A stretch of DNA of 33,582 nucleotides, from contig JAAEZN010000032.1 of assembly GCA_018222835.1 (NCBI GenBank), positions 1-33,582 on the forward strand, read 5' to 3'. Below the pieces are notes generated by a model that saw only the letters and a program-made list of their open reading frames with translations, had not been told where the DNA came from and did not search any database. The position numbers were made by a program, and so were the translations under genes. The DNA comes from Algicola sp. (lineage in GTDB: Bacteria > Bacteroidota > Bacteroidia > Flavobacteriales > Flavobacteriaceae). Each line of letters starts with the position of its first letter. The stretch's first letter is position 1. Of this stretch, positions 8,143 to 15,646 are shown one piece after another.

Positions 8143-8165
8143 ACTGTTAAATAAATATTAACAGT
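8143..8165. promoter_or_regulatory. Inverted repeat in a divergent intergenic region
   Basis: ACTGTTAA (8143-8150), a 7-bp spacer, and TTAACAGT (8158-8165) form a perfect palindrome between the metalloprotease start (8086, minus) and the repeat protein (8352, plus). It could be an operator for either gene. There is no T tract suited to a terminator for a neighbouring gene. Confidence 0.35.
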
Positions 8166-8351
8166 CATTTTTTTAACGGAATGTCCCAATCTTTGGGAGT
8201 CCTGCGTTTTACTAATGGTTCGGCTTGTAACGCCCCATATAGCTGGGCTCAACAGGGATTTAAATTTCGTAAAAAAATGCTAAAGACTGTAACGTTTTGG
8301 AATTTGAATAGTCTTATAAGCATATCATCAATCATAAAATTCAATCAAAAA

Positions 8352-9074
8352 ATGAACAAGTTATTATTAATTTATGGAAGTGTATTATTAAGTAGTACCG
8401 CCATAGCCAACGACCAACAAAATGTCAGGTTTGTCGAGCATCAATCTGAGACCCTGAACAGTTTAGAGAATAGTTTGACCGTACTTAACATAAGTGCAGA
8501 TTTAAGCAATTCAACTTCCGAGATGAACGATTACGCATCGTACGAGTTGAATTTAAACGAAATAGTGTATTTGGAGGAAGAACCTGAAGTTGATTTAGGT
8601 TTTGATACCTCCGACTATCTTCCCGAGGGTTTTAACCCTTATGAAAGCTATTTTGATTTGAATTCCATTATATACCTCGAAAATAATGTTGAACTAGCAT
8701 TGGGCTTTGATACCAAAAAGTATTTACCCGAGAATTTTAATGCTTACACTGAGATTGTGGATGTACACTCCATTAACTACATGAAAGAAGAGGATATGGA
8801 GCTTGGTTTTAATACCAAAGACTATTTGCCAGAAGACTTTTCTCCTTATGAGGCTTATGTAGATTTAAGATCAATTCCATATGTAGAGGATGAGGTCGAT
8901 TTACAATTGGGCATTAACAGTGAGTATCTGTTGCCTAAAGGTTTTGATCCTTACACAGATGTAATTGCAGTTACATCCATCAACTACATGGAGGACGAAG
9001 ACATAGAGTTGGGTTTTGATACTTCCAAGTATCTCCCAGAAAATTTTGATCCTTTTTCAGGATCAATACAGTAA
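8352..9074 (+). CDS. Secreted protein of alternating 35/34-residue repeats
   Basis: I place the start at the ATG at 8352, because MNKLLLIYGSVLLSSTAIAN is a clear signal peptide; an in-frame start at 8181 would bury it. The 240-residue product has about four full repeats and one partial one, each with LGFdT..YLPe.Fdp. Repeats 1 and 3 are 35 residues and continue PYEsY.DL.SI.Y; repeats 2 and 4 are 34 and continue YT....V.SINYM.E.D.E. The real unit is thus a 69-residue pair. The protein is very acidic and has no cysteine in the repeats. I do not recognise a named family. It could be an extracellular or periplasmic scaffold or adhesin-like protein. A strong terminator follows at 9112. Confidence 0.85.
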   Translation: MNKLLLIYGSVLLSSTAIANDQQNVRFVEHQSETLNSLENSLTVLNISADLSNSTSEMNDYASYELNLNEIVYLEEEPEVDLGFDTSDYLPEGFNPYESYFDLNSIIYLENNVELALGFDTKKYLPENFNAYTEIVDVHSINYMKEEDMELGFNTKDYLPEDFSPYEAYVDLRSIPYVEDEVDLQLGINSEYLLPKGFDPYTDVIAVTSINYMEDEDIELGFDTSKYLPENFDPFSGSIQ

Positions 9075-9111
9075 AATGTTCTTCATTTTACAACTTATTT
9101 GAGTTAGCTAT

Positions 9112-9143
9112 AAAAGCCCCTCCACCGAGGGGCTTTTGTTTTG
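9112..9143 (+). terminator. Terminator of the repeat-protein gene
   Basis: A 10-bp stem (AAAAGCCCCT at 9112-9121, AGGGGCTTTT at 9128-9137) with a 6-base loop is followed by GTTTTG, 37 bp after the stop codon. Confidence 0.85.
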
Positions 9144-9384
9144 AAAATATTTTCTGTTAAAAAATACTTATAAGTTGCTGGTTAACAAAAATATAACATA
9201 GAATCAAAGAAGAGGTGAATTGTTAATGAAACGGTTTTACGTGTATGGATTTTTCAATAAAAAGTGGAAATACGTGCAATTAGTTCAGGAATTGATATAG
9301 TTTGACCAGAATCCGAGTAATTTGGATTTCCCTATTGTTCGTTAACAAAAATCTAATTACAATAATTTATCGTAAAAAGAGTTA
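9144..9384. other. Gene-free AT-rich stretch
   Basis: Nothing certain is here. It holds two copies of GTTAACAAAAAT, at 9181-9192 and 9341-9352, and one 24-codon frame (9226-9300) discussed as a finding. Confidence 0.5.
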
Positions 9385-9392
9385 TAACTTTG
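9385..9392 (+). promoter_or_regulatory. Possible promoter -7 element of an unannotated transcript
   Basis: TAACTTTG matches TAnnTTTG, about 90 bp before a strong terminator with no ORF between. No -33 TTG is seen at the expected distance. Confidence 0.4.
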
Positions 9393-9397
9393 TACTT

Positions 9398-9514
9398 AAC
9401 AAAGAGTTACGCTCCACTTGCTTAATTGTGAGTAGCGTTATTTAAGTTAGTTTCTTACATTTTTTTGAGTTAGTTAGTTTGTAAAAATGCCCTTCCGCCC
9501 GGAAGGGCATTTTT
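9398..9514 (+). ncRNA. Candidate small RNA of about 117 nt
   Basis: A -7 element (9385-9392) and a strong intrinsic terminator (9483-9514) bracket a segment with no open frame. An internal hairpin can form from ACGCT and AGCGT arms with an inner CAC/GTG pairing (about 9408-9441). Size and layout would suit a regulatory RNA such as a 6S-like RNA, but I cannot match it to a known family. The terminator also serves the transporter gene on the other strand. Confidence 0.3.
9483..9514. terminator. Bidirectional terminator after the SLC13 transporter gene
   Basis: A perfect 15-bp stem (9483-9497 with 9500-9514, core TGCCCTTCCG / CGGAAGGGCA) has A and T runs at its outer ends, so it works in both directions. 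It lies just after the transporter stop at 9518. Confidence 0.9.
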
Positions 9515-9517
9515 AGT

Positions 9518-10948
9518 TTAAAATAGTAACGGAATCACAAACTTAAATACCAATACCAATAAAAACACGGCAATGAGATTAAGGATTACCCCAACTCTCG
9601 CCATTTGTGGAATTTTAACATAGCCGCTCGCAAAAACAATGGCGTTGGGAGGCGTGGCCATCGGAAGCATAAAAGCACAACTACTAGCTATGGTCACAGG
9701 AATCAATAAATGGAGCATTGGAATATTTAAACCTATAGCGATACCTGCGACTACGGGCGCTAAAACGGCTACAAGTGCAACGTTGCTCATCAGTTCTGTC
9801 ATAAACAACATAAGGAATATCAATAAAGCGGCTGTAAACAAAACACTGATTTCACTTTGTGCTATTCCGCTAGCTACCAAATCAACAATGCCACTGGTGG
9901 ACATCCCTTGGGCAAGGGCAAGCCCTCCACCAAAAAGAATTAATATGCCCCAAGCCAATTTGGAGGTGTCTTGCCAAGTGATAATAAAATCACCCTTTTT
10001 TATGTTGTAGGGAATGGCAAACAAAGCTATAGCTGCAAAAATACTGATCATGGTATCCGTAATTCCCAATTGAGGGAAGATGTTATTGATCAAGGTTCTA
10101 AAAATCCATAAGAATACCGTTACTCCAAAAATGGCCAAAACCATTTTTTCCTTACCAGATGTTGGTCCCAATTTCTCCAATTCGGTAAGGATCACATCTT
10201 TTGACGCGTTAAACTTTAAATCTCGATTGGGAAACATCCATTTTACTAATACCAAATAGCAAATTCCTACCATGATTATGGAGAAAGGCAAACCGATGGT
10301 CATCCATTTTAAAAAGGAGATTTCGGTATTGTACTCGTTTTCCAGTAAACCGATCAGCACAGAATTGGGAGGAGTGCCGATTACAGTGGCAATGCCCCCG
10401 GCATTCGCCGAAAAGGCGATGCCGAGCATTACGCTCAGTGCAAAATTTTGATCGTTTTTGGTGAAACCGTCGGCATCGTCCACCAACAGATTGATTACCG
10501 AAAGTGCAATAGGCAGCATAACTACGGTACTTGCGGTATTGCTGATCCACATACTTAAAGATGCCGTAGCGATCATAAACCCCAAAATAACTTTGTTGGG
10601 AGTGGTGCCCGTAAGCCGGATAATGCTTAAAGCGATTCTACGGTGCAAATTAACTTTCTCCAAAGCCAGGGCCATCACAAAACCTCCAAAGAAAAGAAAC
10701 ACGATAGGGCTGCCGTAGTTGGCACCTACCTCCGCAATGGGCAAGATTTTTAAAATGGGCAATAAGAGCAAGGGGAGCAAAGCTGTAACCGAAATAGAAA
10801 CAGCTTCGGTGATCCACCAAATAAGCATCCAAGTTGCAACCGAGATAACCGGGTCGCCTTTTTCTGAAACAATTTCGAAAGGTAAAATATTTAAAATCAG
10901 AAAGATGATGGGACCTAAAACCAGTCCTATTTTTTTGCTTAGTTCCAT
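9518..10948 (-). CDS. SLC13/DASS family sodium-coupled carboxylate symporter
   Basis: This 476-residue protein is hydrophobic throughout, with about 11 membrane segments. It has the two hallmark regions of the DASS family: MWISNTASTVVMLPIALSV (SNT motif at residues 136-138) and a second inverted-repeat motif in ELMSNVALVAVLAPV, where the usual SNT reads SNV. The GGIATVIGTPPN loop is also typical. Members import C4-dicarboxylates, citrate or sulfate with sodium across the inner membrane. Length and architecture match bacterial VcINDY-like symporters. It lies downstream of lysS with a terminator between, so it probably has its own promoter. The substrate cannot be told from sequence; a dicarboxylate is the likeliest. 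Confidence 0.9.
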   Translation of the reverse strand: MELSKKIGLVLGPIIFLILNILPFEIVSEKGDPVISVATWMLIWWITEAVSISVTALLPLLLLPILKILPIAEVGANYGSPIVFLFFGGFVMALALEKVNLHRRIALSIIRLTGTTPNKVILGFMIATASLSMWISNTASTVVMLPIALSVINLLVDDADGFTKNDQNFALSVMLGIAFSANAGGIATVIGTPPNSVLIGLLENEYNTEISFLKWMTIGLPFSIIMVGICYLVLVKWMFPNRDLKFNASKDVILTELEKLGPTSGKEKMVLAIFGVTVFLWIFRTLINNIFPQLGITDTMISIFAAIALFAIPYNIKKGDFIITWQDTSKLAWGILILFGGGLALAQGMSTSGIVDLVASGIAQSEISVLFTAALLIFLMLFMTELMSNVALVAVLAPVVAGIAIGLNIPMLHLLIPVTIASSCAFMLPMATPPNAIVFASGYVKIPQMARVGVILNLIAVFLLVLVFKFVIPLLF

Positions 10949-10985
10949 ATGGGATTCTAAGCTATGCTTTTTTTGTTAAAAAATG

Positions 10986-11019
10986 AAAATGCAAAGTATT
11001 TATAAACACTTCGCATTTT
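10986..11019 (-). terminator. Terminator of lysS
   Basis: Arms AAAATGCAAAGT (10986-10997) and ACTTCGCATTTT (11008-11019) pair over 12 positions with one G-U in the minus transcript. A T-rich run (CATTTTTTAAC) follows. It lies 33 bp after the lysS stop. Confidence 0.75.
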
Positions 11020-11051
11020 TAAAATTTTGTTGGAGAAAGAACAGACCCCTC

Positions 11052-12743
11052 TTAGCCTGTATATTTGGCCATAAGAGTATCTTCGGTCTTTTCTACTTTG
11101 ATGAGCCCATGCTTGCTCAAGTTTTTAGTGCTCTTGTCCCATTTTTTACCGCTCAAACCAGCTTTGGATTTTAAATCGGCCAAAGGCATTTCTCCCTGTG
11201 GTTTTAGAATGTCCAAGATAGATTTTTCCTCTTCGGTAAGCTCTACCTGTTTTTTCTCTGGTCGCATTTGCGGGAAGAACAGCACTTCTTGAATGGATGA
11301 ATTATTGGTCATTAACATTACCAAACGGTCTATTCCAATGCCGATACCGGAAGTAGGGGGCATTCCGTATTCCAGCGCACGCAAGAAATCTTGATCGATG
11401 AACATAGCTTCATCATCCCCTTTTTCGGAAAGTTTCAATTGGTCCTCGAAACGTTCGCGCTGATCAATTGGGTCGTTGAGCTCGGAATAGGCGTTGGCCA
11501 ACTCCTTTCCATTTACCATCAACTCAAAACGCTCCGTCAATCGAGGATTGGAACGGTGCTCTTTGGTCAACGGGCTCATTTCTTTTGGGTAATCGATAAT
11601 AAAAGTCGGTTGTATATAGTGGTGCTCACATTTTTCACCAAAAATCTCATCGATCAATTTCCCAACACCCATGGTGTCGTCCACTTCAATGCCCAGCTTT
11701 TTGGCAGTTTCGCGAAGCTCCTCTTCTTCCATTCCAGAAACATCAATTCCCGTATGGATTTTGATGGCCTCCAAAATGGGAACCCTTGGGTAGGGGGCCT
11801 TAAATTCTATTTTGTTATCACCCACTGTTACTTTGGAACTTCCAGTTGCATCAATGGCCACTTTTTCCAATAGTTCTTCTGTGGTATCCATCATCCAATT
11901 GTAATCCTTGTAGGCTACGTAGAGTTCCATTACGGTAAACTCTGGATTATGGGTACGGTCCATTCCCTCGTTACGGAAATCCTTGGCGAATTCGTACACG
12001 CCATCAAATCCACCTACAATCAATCTTTTAAGATACAATTCGTTGGCAATACGGAGGTACAATGGAATGTTGAGCGCATTGTGGTGCGTTAAAAACGGAC
12101 GTGCCGCCGCTCCACCCGGAATGGGCTGTAATATGGGTGTCTCTACCTCCAAATATCCTTTTTGGTTGTAAAACTCACGGATACTGGTGGTGATTTTTGT
12201 TCTTTTTATGAAGGTGTCCTTTACGTGTGGGTTCACAACCAAATCCACATAACGTTGACGATAACGAAGCTCAGGGTCGTTAAAGGCATCAAACACTTTA
12301 CCCTCATCATCTACTTTGGGCAAAGGAAGTGGTCGCAACGATTTGCTCAACAGACTGAATTTTTTCACCATTACGGTTTTTTCACCTACTTGAGTGGTGA
12401 ACAATTCCCCTTCTACACCAATTATGTCACCAATGTCCAACAACTTTTTATATACATCGTTGTACAAGGTTTTATCATCATCCGGACAAATTTCGTCACG
12501 GTTGAAGTACACCTGGATACGACCTTCGCTATCTTGAAGTTCGGCAAATGAAGCTTTTCCTTGGATCCTACGCGACATCAATCTACCGGAAATCACTACT
12601 TTTTTTCCTTCTTCAAAATCATTCTTGATGCTCTTGGAAGTGGCATCAACAGGATATAGTGCTGCTGGGTATGGGTCAATGCCCATTTCCCTGAGTTTGG
12701 TCAATTTTTCCCTTCGAACGATCTCTTGTTCCGATAGTTGCAT
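11052..12743 (-). CDS. lysS: Lysyl-tRNA synthetase, class II, with C-terminal extension
   Basis: This enzyme charges tRNA-Lys with lysine. From the ATG at 12743 it has 563 residues. A frame from a TTG at 12752 is longer by three codons, but [14 protein letters not shown] is the usual start of this protein. An N-terminal OB-fold anticodon domain (about 50-150) precedes the class II core: motif 2 [20 protein letters not shown] and motif 3 [13 protein letters not shown]. Most bacterial LysRS stop near residue 505. Here about 65 extra residues (499-563) form what looks like a small winged-helix domain. The gene is monocistronic: a terminator-embedded promoter lies upstream and a terminator downstream. 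Confidence 0.97.
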   Translation of the reverse strand: MQLSEQEIVRREKLTKLREMGIDPYPAALYPVDATSKSIKNDFEEGKKVVISGRLMSRRIQGKASFAELQDSEGRIQVYFNRDEICPDDDKTLYNDVYKKLLDIGDIIGVEGELFTTQVGEKTVMVKKFSLLSKSLRPLPLPKVDDEGKVFDAFNDPELRYRQRYVDLVVNPHVKDTFIKRTKITTSIREFYNQKGYLEVETPILQPIPGGAAARPFLTHHNALNIPLYLRIANELYLKRLIVGGFDGVYEFAKDFRNEGMDRTHNPEFTVMELYVAYKDYNWMMDTTEELLEKVAIDATGSSKVTVGDNKIEFKAPYPRVPILEAIKIHTGIDVSGMEEEELRETAKKLGIEVDDTMGVGKLIDEIFGEKCEHHYIQPTFIIDYPKEMSPLTKEHRSNPRLTERFELMVNGKELANAYSELNDPIDQRERFEDQLKLSEKGDDEAMFIDQDFLRALEYGMPPTSGIGIGIDRLVMLMTNNSSIQEVLFFPQMRPEKKQVELTEEEKSILDILKPQGEMPLADLKSKAGLSGKKWDKSTKNLSKHGLIKVEKTEDTLMAKYTG

Positions 12744-12757
12744 AGTCTTCAAAAAAT

Positions 12758-12789
12758 TTAAAGCGCAAAATTACACTTTTGCGCTTTAA
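12758..12789 (-). terminator. Terminator of the thioredoxin-like gene
   Basis: A perfect 13-bp stem (TTAAAGCGCAAAA at 12758-12770, TTTTGCGCTTTAA at 12777-12789) with a 6-base loop lies 19 bp after the stop at 12809. On the minus strand it continues into ATTTTTTG. Confidence 0.8.
12766..12773 (-). promoter_or_regulatory. lysS -7 promoter element inside a terminator stem
   Basis: On the minus strand TAATTTTG (12773-12766) matches TAnnTTTG and lies 22 bp before the lysS ATG. Five of its eight bases belong to one arm of the hairpin at 12758-12789. No TTG is found at -33. Confidence 0.5.
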
Positions 12790-12808
12790 TTTCCTGCCAT
12801 ACTACAAC

Positions 12809-13351
12809 TTAATATGCATAATTGGGTATATAGTCCTTCCCAAAAACTATTTGGGAAATATTCTCTTCCAATGTTCCCAGTGGACTTTCTACAATTCGGT
12901 TAACCTCCTTCCCATCTTTATAAAAGATGATGGTGGGTACTTTAATTATGTTCAATCCTTTCTCCTCGTGGGTAGGACTGGTCTTGTACAGCCCTTTTCG
13001 ATAATCCAGTCCAACTATCTCCAATTGTTCCACAGGAAAATTAGCGGCCTTTAAAATTTTGATCAATTTTGGGCTTTCCCTTTTGCTGTCACCGCACCAT
13101 GTTCCCAAGAATAGTTTGATGTGGTACCCTTTTAATTTTTTCTGAAAAAGCGAAACCAGGGTTTCGTCCACCTTGTAATTGTTGTACCGAGTTTGAAACC
13201 AATTACTGTAAGGTCTGGATTGCAAACCTTCCAAATTTATTTGTCCCACTAAAAATTGTTGGCCATTTTCCGTTTTAATTTCTTTATTGAACTTTTGTGC
13301 CGAAACACAAACAATGCAAAGCATAAGCCATGCGGTTAAAACTTGTTTCAT
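12809..13351 (-). CDS. Secreted thioredoxin-fold protein with a single active-site cysteine
   Basis: This 180-residue protein has a signal peptide (about 1-18, VCVSAQ) and a thioredoxin fold from about residue 60. The active-site strand reads KLFLGTWCGDSKRESPK: Cys86 is present, but the second cysteine of CxxC is Ser89. The cis-proline loop KVPTIIFYKDGKEV (Pro139) is intact. Such proteins cannot form the usual intramolecular disulfide. They may act as reductases that need another thiol, as isomerases, or as redox sensors. The gene lies 98 bp after the membrane-tethered LuxR-type regulator on the same strand and may share its transcript. Fold assignment is firm; function is inferred. Confidence 0.85.
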   Translation of the reverse strand: MKQVLTAWLMLCIVCVSAQKFNKEIKTENGQQFLVGQINLEGLQSRPYSNWFQTRYNNYKVDETLVSLFQKKLKGYHIKLFLGTWCGDSKRESPKLIKILKAANFPVEQLEIVGLDYRKGLYKTSPTHEEKGLNIIKVPTIIFYKDGKEVNRIVESPLGTLEENISQIVFGKDYIPNYAY

Positions 13352-13449
13352 GATATTGTGATTTTTGGTTTGATGCCAAATTCACTAAAATCAATGGCTG
13401 AACGAATTTTGTTGCGTTGGAAATCGGGACTAGACCCAGGGTTGAATTT

Positions 13450-14493
13450 TTATTTTTTGAAGAGAACGGACATCTCGTCCCTAGAGGCAACATCGAGTTT
13501 TTTGTAGAGGTTGTTAATGTGGGTCTTAATGGTGCTTACACTTACAAAAAGTTCTGAAGCAATCTCCTTATTGGTTTTATTTTCCAATATTAAATGGGCA
13601 ATTTTCTGCTCTTGTGGTGTAAGTTTTTCCAGTAGATGGGAGGTGCCACTTTTTCTTTTTTTGCCCAAGAAGAACACCACATTTCCCAAAACAGAAACCG
13701 CTAACAGGGCAATTATGGTCCGGTTCCATTTGCTGGATTGCGGTTTGCCAAAATTGGCCAATTCCCTGTCCGTGGCAATCTCGGCCTGGTATTGTTGTGC
13801 GAATGTTGTATTCGGGTAATCGACCAATAATCTTTTGGACAGGTCCTCATAATAATTGTTCTTGGTCAGGTCTTCTAGATAGAACCGAAAAGTCTCATTG
13901 CTCTTGTCGGACAAAAAATCGTAAATATAAAGCTCGCCCAAAGGCTCATTGGCTTTTTCTCCAAAACTATGAAGGGTTTTGAACCATTTTTCCAAATTCA
14001 ATTTATGGTTGGCCTCGCTCGGATATTCGGCAAAATCGTACGCCATATGTTCTTTGAGTTCCTCAATTTCCAGTAGTAATCCAGATTTGGGGTTTGTGGA
14101 GGTTATGGTGCACAGTGATTGATCTTCAAAAGAAGTGGGGAAATTTAGAGTGTCTTTGTTATTGGAGATAAAAAGCACGCTTTTGCTATTGTTGCATTGC
14201 CCCAAAAAATGATTCCCTCCCGAGTTGTCGGAACAACCATCCAAATGAATACGGTAAATGCGATTTTGGTCACTTAAATTATCGCCAGAAAAAGAAAAAT
14301 GTCCCAAGGAATCCACCGTGCCTTGTTGAACAATTTGATCTAGGTAAACACGAGAGGCTTTTCGATAGTCCTCTACTACCGATAAATAAATGGAATTACC
14401 GGCATTTTCCAAGGAGACTTCTCCGGAAAACCGGTATTGTCCCAAAAGGACAGATGAATTTACAAAAAGTAGGATAAGGACGAAAAACCGCAT
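13450..14493 (-). CDS. Membrane-tethered LuxR-type transcription regulator with periplasmic domain
   Basis: This 347-residue protein has an N-terminal signal or anchor (about 1-18) and a beta-rich region (about 20-75, GTVDSLGHFSFSGDNLSDQN) like the DUF4369 domain of secreted thiol-disulfide proteins. A helical middle follows, then one membrane segment near residue 265 (IIALLAVSVLGNVVFFLG) with KKRK just after it. Residues 291-347 are a LuxR/GerE helix-turn-helix (LTPQEQKIAHLILENKTNKE, then IASELFVSVSTIKTHINNLY). The positive charges put the DNA-binding domain in the cytoplasm and the N-terminal part in the periplasm, so one chain can sense outside and act on DNA. The thioredoxin-like gene downstream is a natural partner or target. 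Architecture is clear; signal and targets are unknown. Confidence 0.85.
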   Translation of the reverse strand: MRFFVLILLFVNSSVLLGQYRFSGEVSLENAGNSIYLSVVEDYRKASRVYLDQIVQQGTVDSLGHFSFSGDNLSDQNRIYRIHLDGCSDNSGGNHFLGQCNNSKSVLFISNNKDTLNFPTSFEDQSLCTITSTNPKSGLLLEIEELKEHMAYDFAEYPSEANHKLNLEKWFKTLHSFGEKANEPLGELYIYDFLSDKSNETFRFYLEDLTKNNYYEDLSKRLLVDYPNTTFAQQYQAEIATDRELANFGKPQSSKWNRTIIALLAVSVLGNVVFFLGKKRKSGTSHLLEKLTPQEQKIAHLILENKTNKEIASELFVSVSTIKTHINNLYKKLDVASRDEMSVLFKK

Positions 14494-14586
14494 ATTTTGG
14501 CCGATTTTTGGTTAAAAATAATGGTTTTCTGTAACAAAGCTCCATTTTTAACTACCTATAAGTATCATCAATCAAATCGTACAATC

Positions 14587-14742
14587 ATGAGTTTCTGGAG
14601 AGTGTTATTGGCTATTTTATTTCCGCCATTGTCCGTAATTGGCAAGGGTTGCGGATCTATCCTTATTGTTTTTTTACTTACTCTTTGTGGCTGGGTTCCC
14701 GGTGTAATAGCAGCTTTGATAATTCTTAACAATACCAATTGA
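14587..14742 (+). CDS. YqaE/Pmp3 family small membrane protein
   Basis: I start at the ATG at 14587, giving 51 residues (MSFWRVLLAILFPPLSVIGK and onward). A longer in-frame start at 14497 would add an unlikely N-terminus and sits only 3 bp from the divergent gene. Two hydrophobic helices joined by a short turn, with FPPLSV, KGCGS and TLCGWVPGVIAALIIL, match the Pmp3/UPF0057 family. Members are proteolipids linked to membrane potential and to salt, cold and stress tolerance. It is divergent from the LuxR-type regulator, which makes regulation by that protein possible but unproven. Confidence 0.92.
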   Translation: MSFWRVLLAILFPPLSVIGKGCGSILIVFLLTLCGWVPGVIAALIILNNTN

Positions 14743-14876
14743 TCTTAGGGTGCAGGTTATCCAAAAAAATGGCGTCGTGTTGTGCATATGTATTGTTAAT
14801 GGTACTTTTAGCGCGACTTAGGCTATGCCTAAATCAAAAGCATCAGAAATAAGGAGAAACTAACCATTAAAAAAGT
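14743..14876. other. Intergenic region with a small palindrome
   Basis: TTAGGC-TAT-GCCTAA at 14818-14832 is a perfect 6-bp inverted repeat 45 bp before the lipoprotein gene at 14877. It may be an operator or a weak hairpin. Confidence 0.3.
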
Positions 14877-15614
14877 ATGAAAAAGATTCAATACGCCATA
14901 ATTGCCGTTATAGGCCTTATAGTCGCATCCTGTAATTTTACAGAAGAGATCCATTTAAATGAAGATGGCTCGGGAAAACTGTCCATCAAATTTGATGGTT
15001 CGGAAATGATGGATATGGCTGGAGACGAAATGGCCAAGGAAAATGAGAAAGCTATAGATTCCATTATTTCTTTTAAGGATTTTTTGGAGGAGAACAAAGA
15101 TAGTATCGCCCAATTGTCCCAAGATGAGCAGGCTAAGCTCAAAAAACTAGAGCATTTTAATATGCATATGGTGATGAATCCCGATACAAAAGAGATGAAG
15201 TTTGACCTCTTTAGTAGTTTTGATGATGTGAACCAAGTGAACGATGCATTCAATGCTTTTCATAACGCAAGTTCCATCGGAAACAAGACTAATTCGCAGC
15301 AGGGGCCGATAAAGTCTGCAGAGCAGCCTACCGAGGTTAAGTACACATTCAAAAAGAACAAGTTTGCCCGATCAGCTAAAATATTGGATCAAGAATTGTT
15401 TCAGCAACAATTGGATAGTATGCAAGGTGGCGAAATGTTCCTTTCGGGATCTACATACACGCTCAAGTATCATTTTCCAAGAAAAATTAAGTCCACCACG
15501 GCCAAAGAAGCAACCTTTAGCCAAGATGGTAAAACTTTGATCTATGAGGTGAACTTTTTGGACATGATGAGCGACCCTGCTATTTTAGATCTAGAGGTGG
15601 TATTGGAGAAATAG
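14877..15614 (+). CDS. Lipoprotein of unknown function
   Basis: This 245-residue protein has a type II signal peptide ending IVASC (Cys19), so it is a lipoprotein. The mature part begins with a beta-hairpin-like stretch (EEIHLNEDGSGKLSIKFDGS), continues into a helical, charged middle (about 50-105), and ends in a beta-rich region (TYTLKYHFPRKI, ATFSQDGKTLIYEVNF). The N-terminal E.h.n.dGSG.l.i.f pattern recurs in Bacteroidota lipoproteins of the envelope, but I cannot name a family with confidence. It stops 32 bp before lipB on the same strand. A promoter element in that gap suggests that lipB is also transcribed separately. Confidence 0.8.
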   Translation: MKKIQYAIIAVIGLIVASCNFTEEIHLNEDGSGKLSIKFDGSEMMDMAGDEMAKENEKAIDSIISFKDFLEENKDSIAQLSQDEQAKLKKLEHFNMHMVMNPDTKEMKFDLFSSFDDVNQVNDAFNAFHNASSIGNKTNSQQGPIKSAEQPTEVKYTFKKNKFARSAKILDQELFQQQLDSMQGGEMFLSGSTYTLKYHFPRKIKSTTAKEATFSQDGKTLIYEVNFLDMMSDPAILDLEVVLEK

Positions 15615-15634
15615 TTTTCCATTAGTGCACTTTG

Positions 15635-15642
15635 TATCTTTG
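15635..15642 (+). promoter_or_regulatory. -7 promoter element of lipB, four bases before its ATG
   Basis: TATCTTTG matches TAnnTTTG and ends 4 bp before the lipB ATG (15647). Transcription would start at or next to the start codon, giving a leaderless message. No TTG lies at the usual -33 distance. Confidence 0.5.
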
Positions 15643-15646
15643 TAGC

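Noticed and set aside
8181-8351. N-terminal extension of the repeat protein from 8181
   Set aside because: It would place a clear signal peptide at residue 58. The ATG at 8352 gives a normal secreted protein.
11391-11873. A 160-codon plus-strand frame inside lysS
   Set aside because: It is a shadow of the conserved lysS frame.
14497-14586. Longer YqaE protein starting at 14497
   Set aside because: The family starts at the ATG at 14587, and the extension is unlike any part of it.
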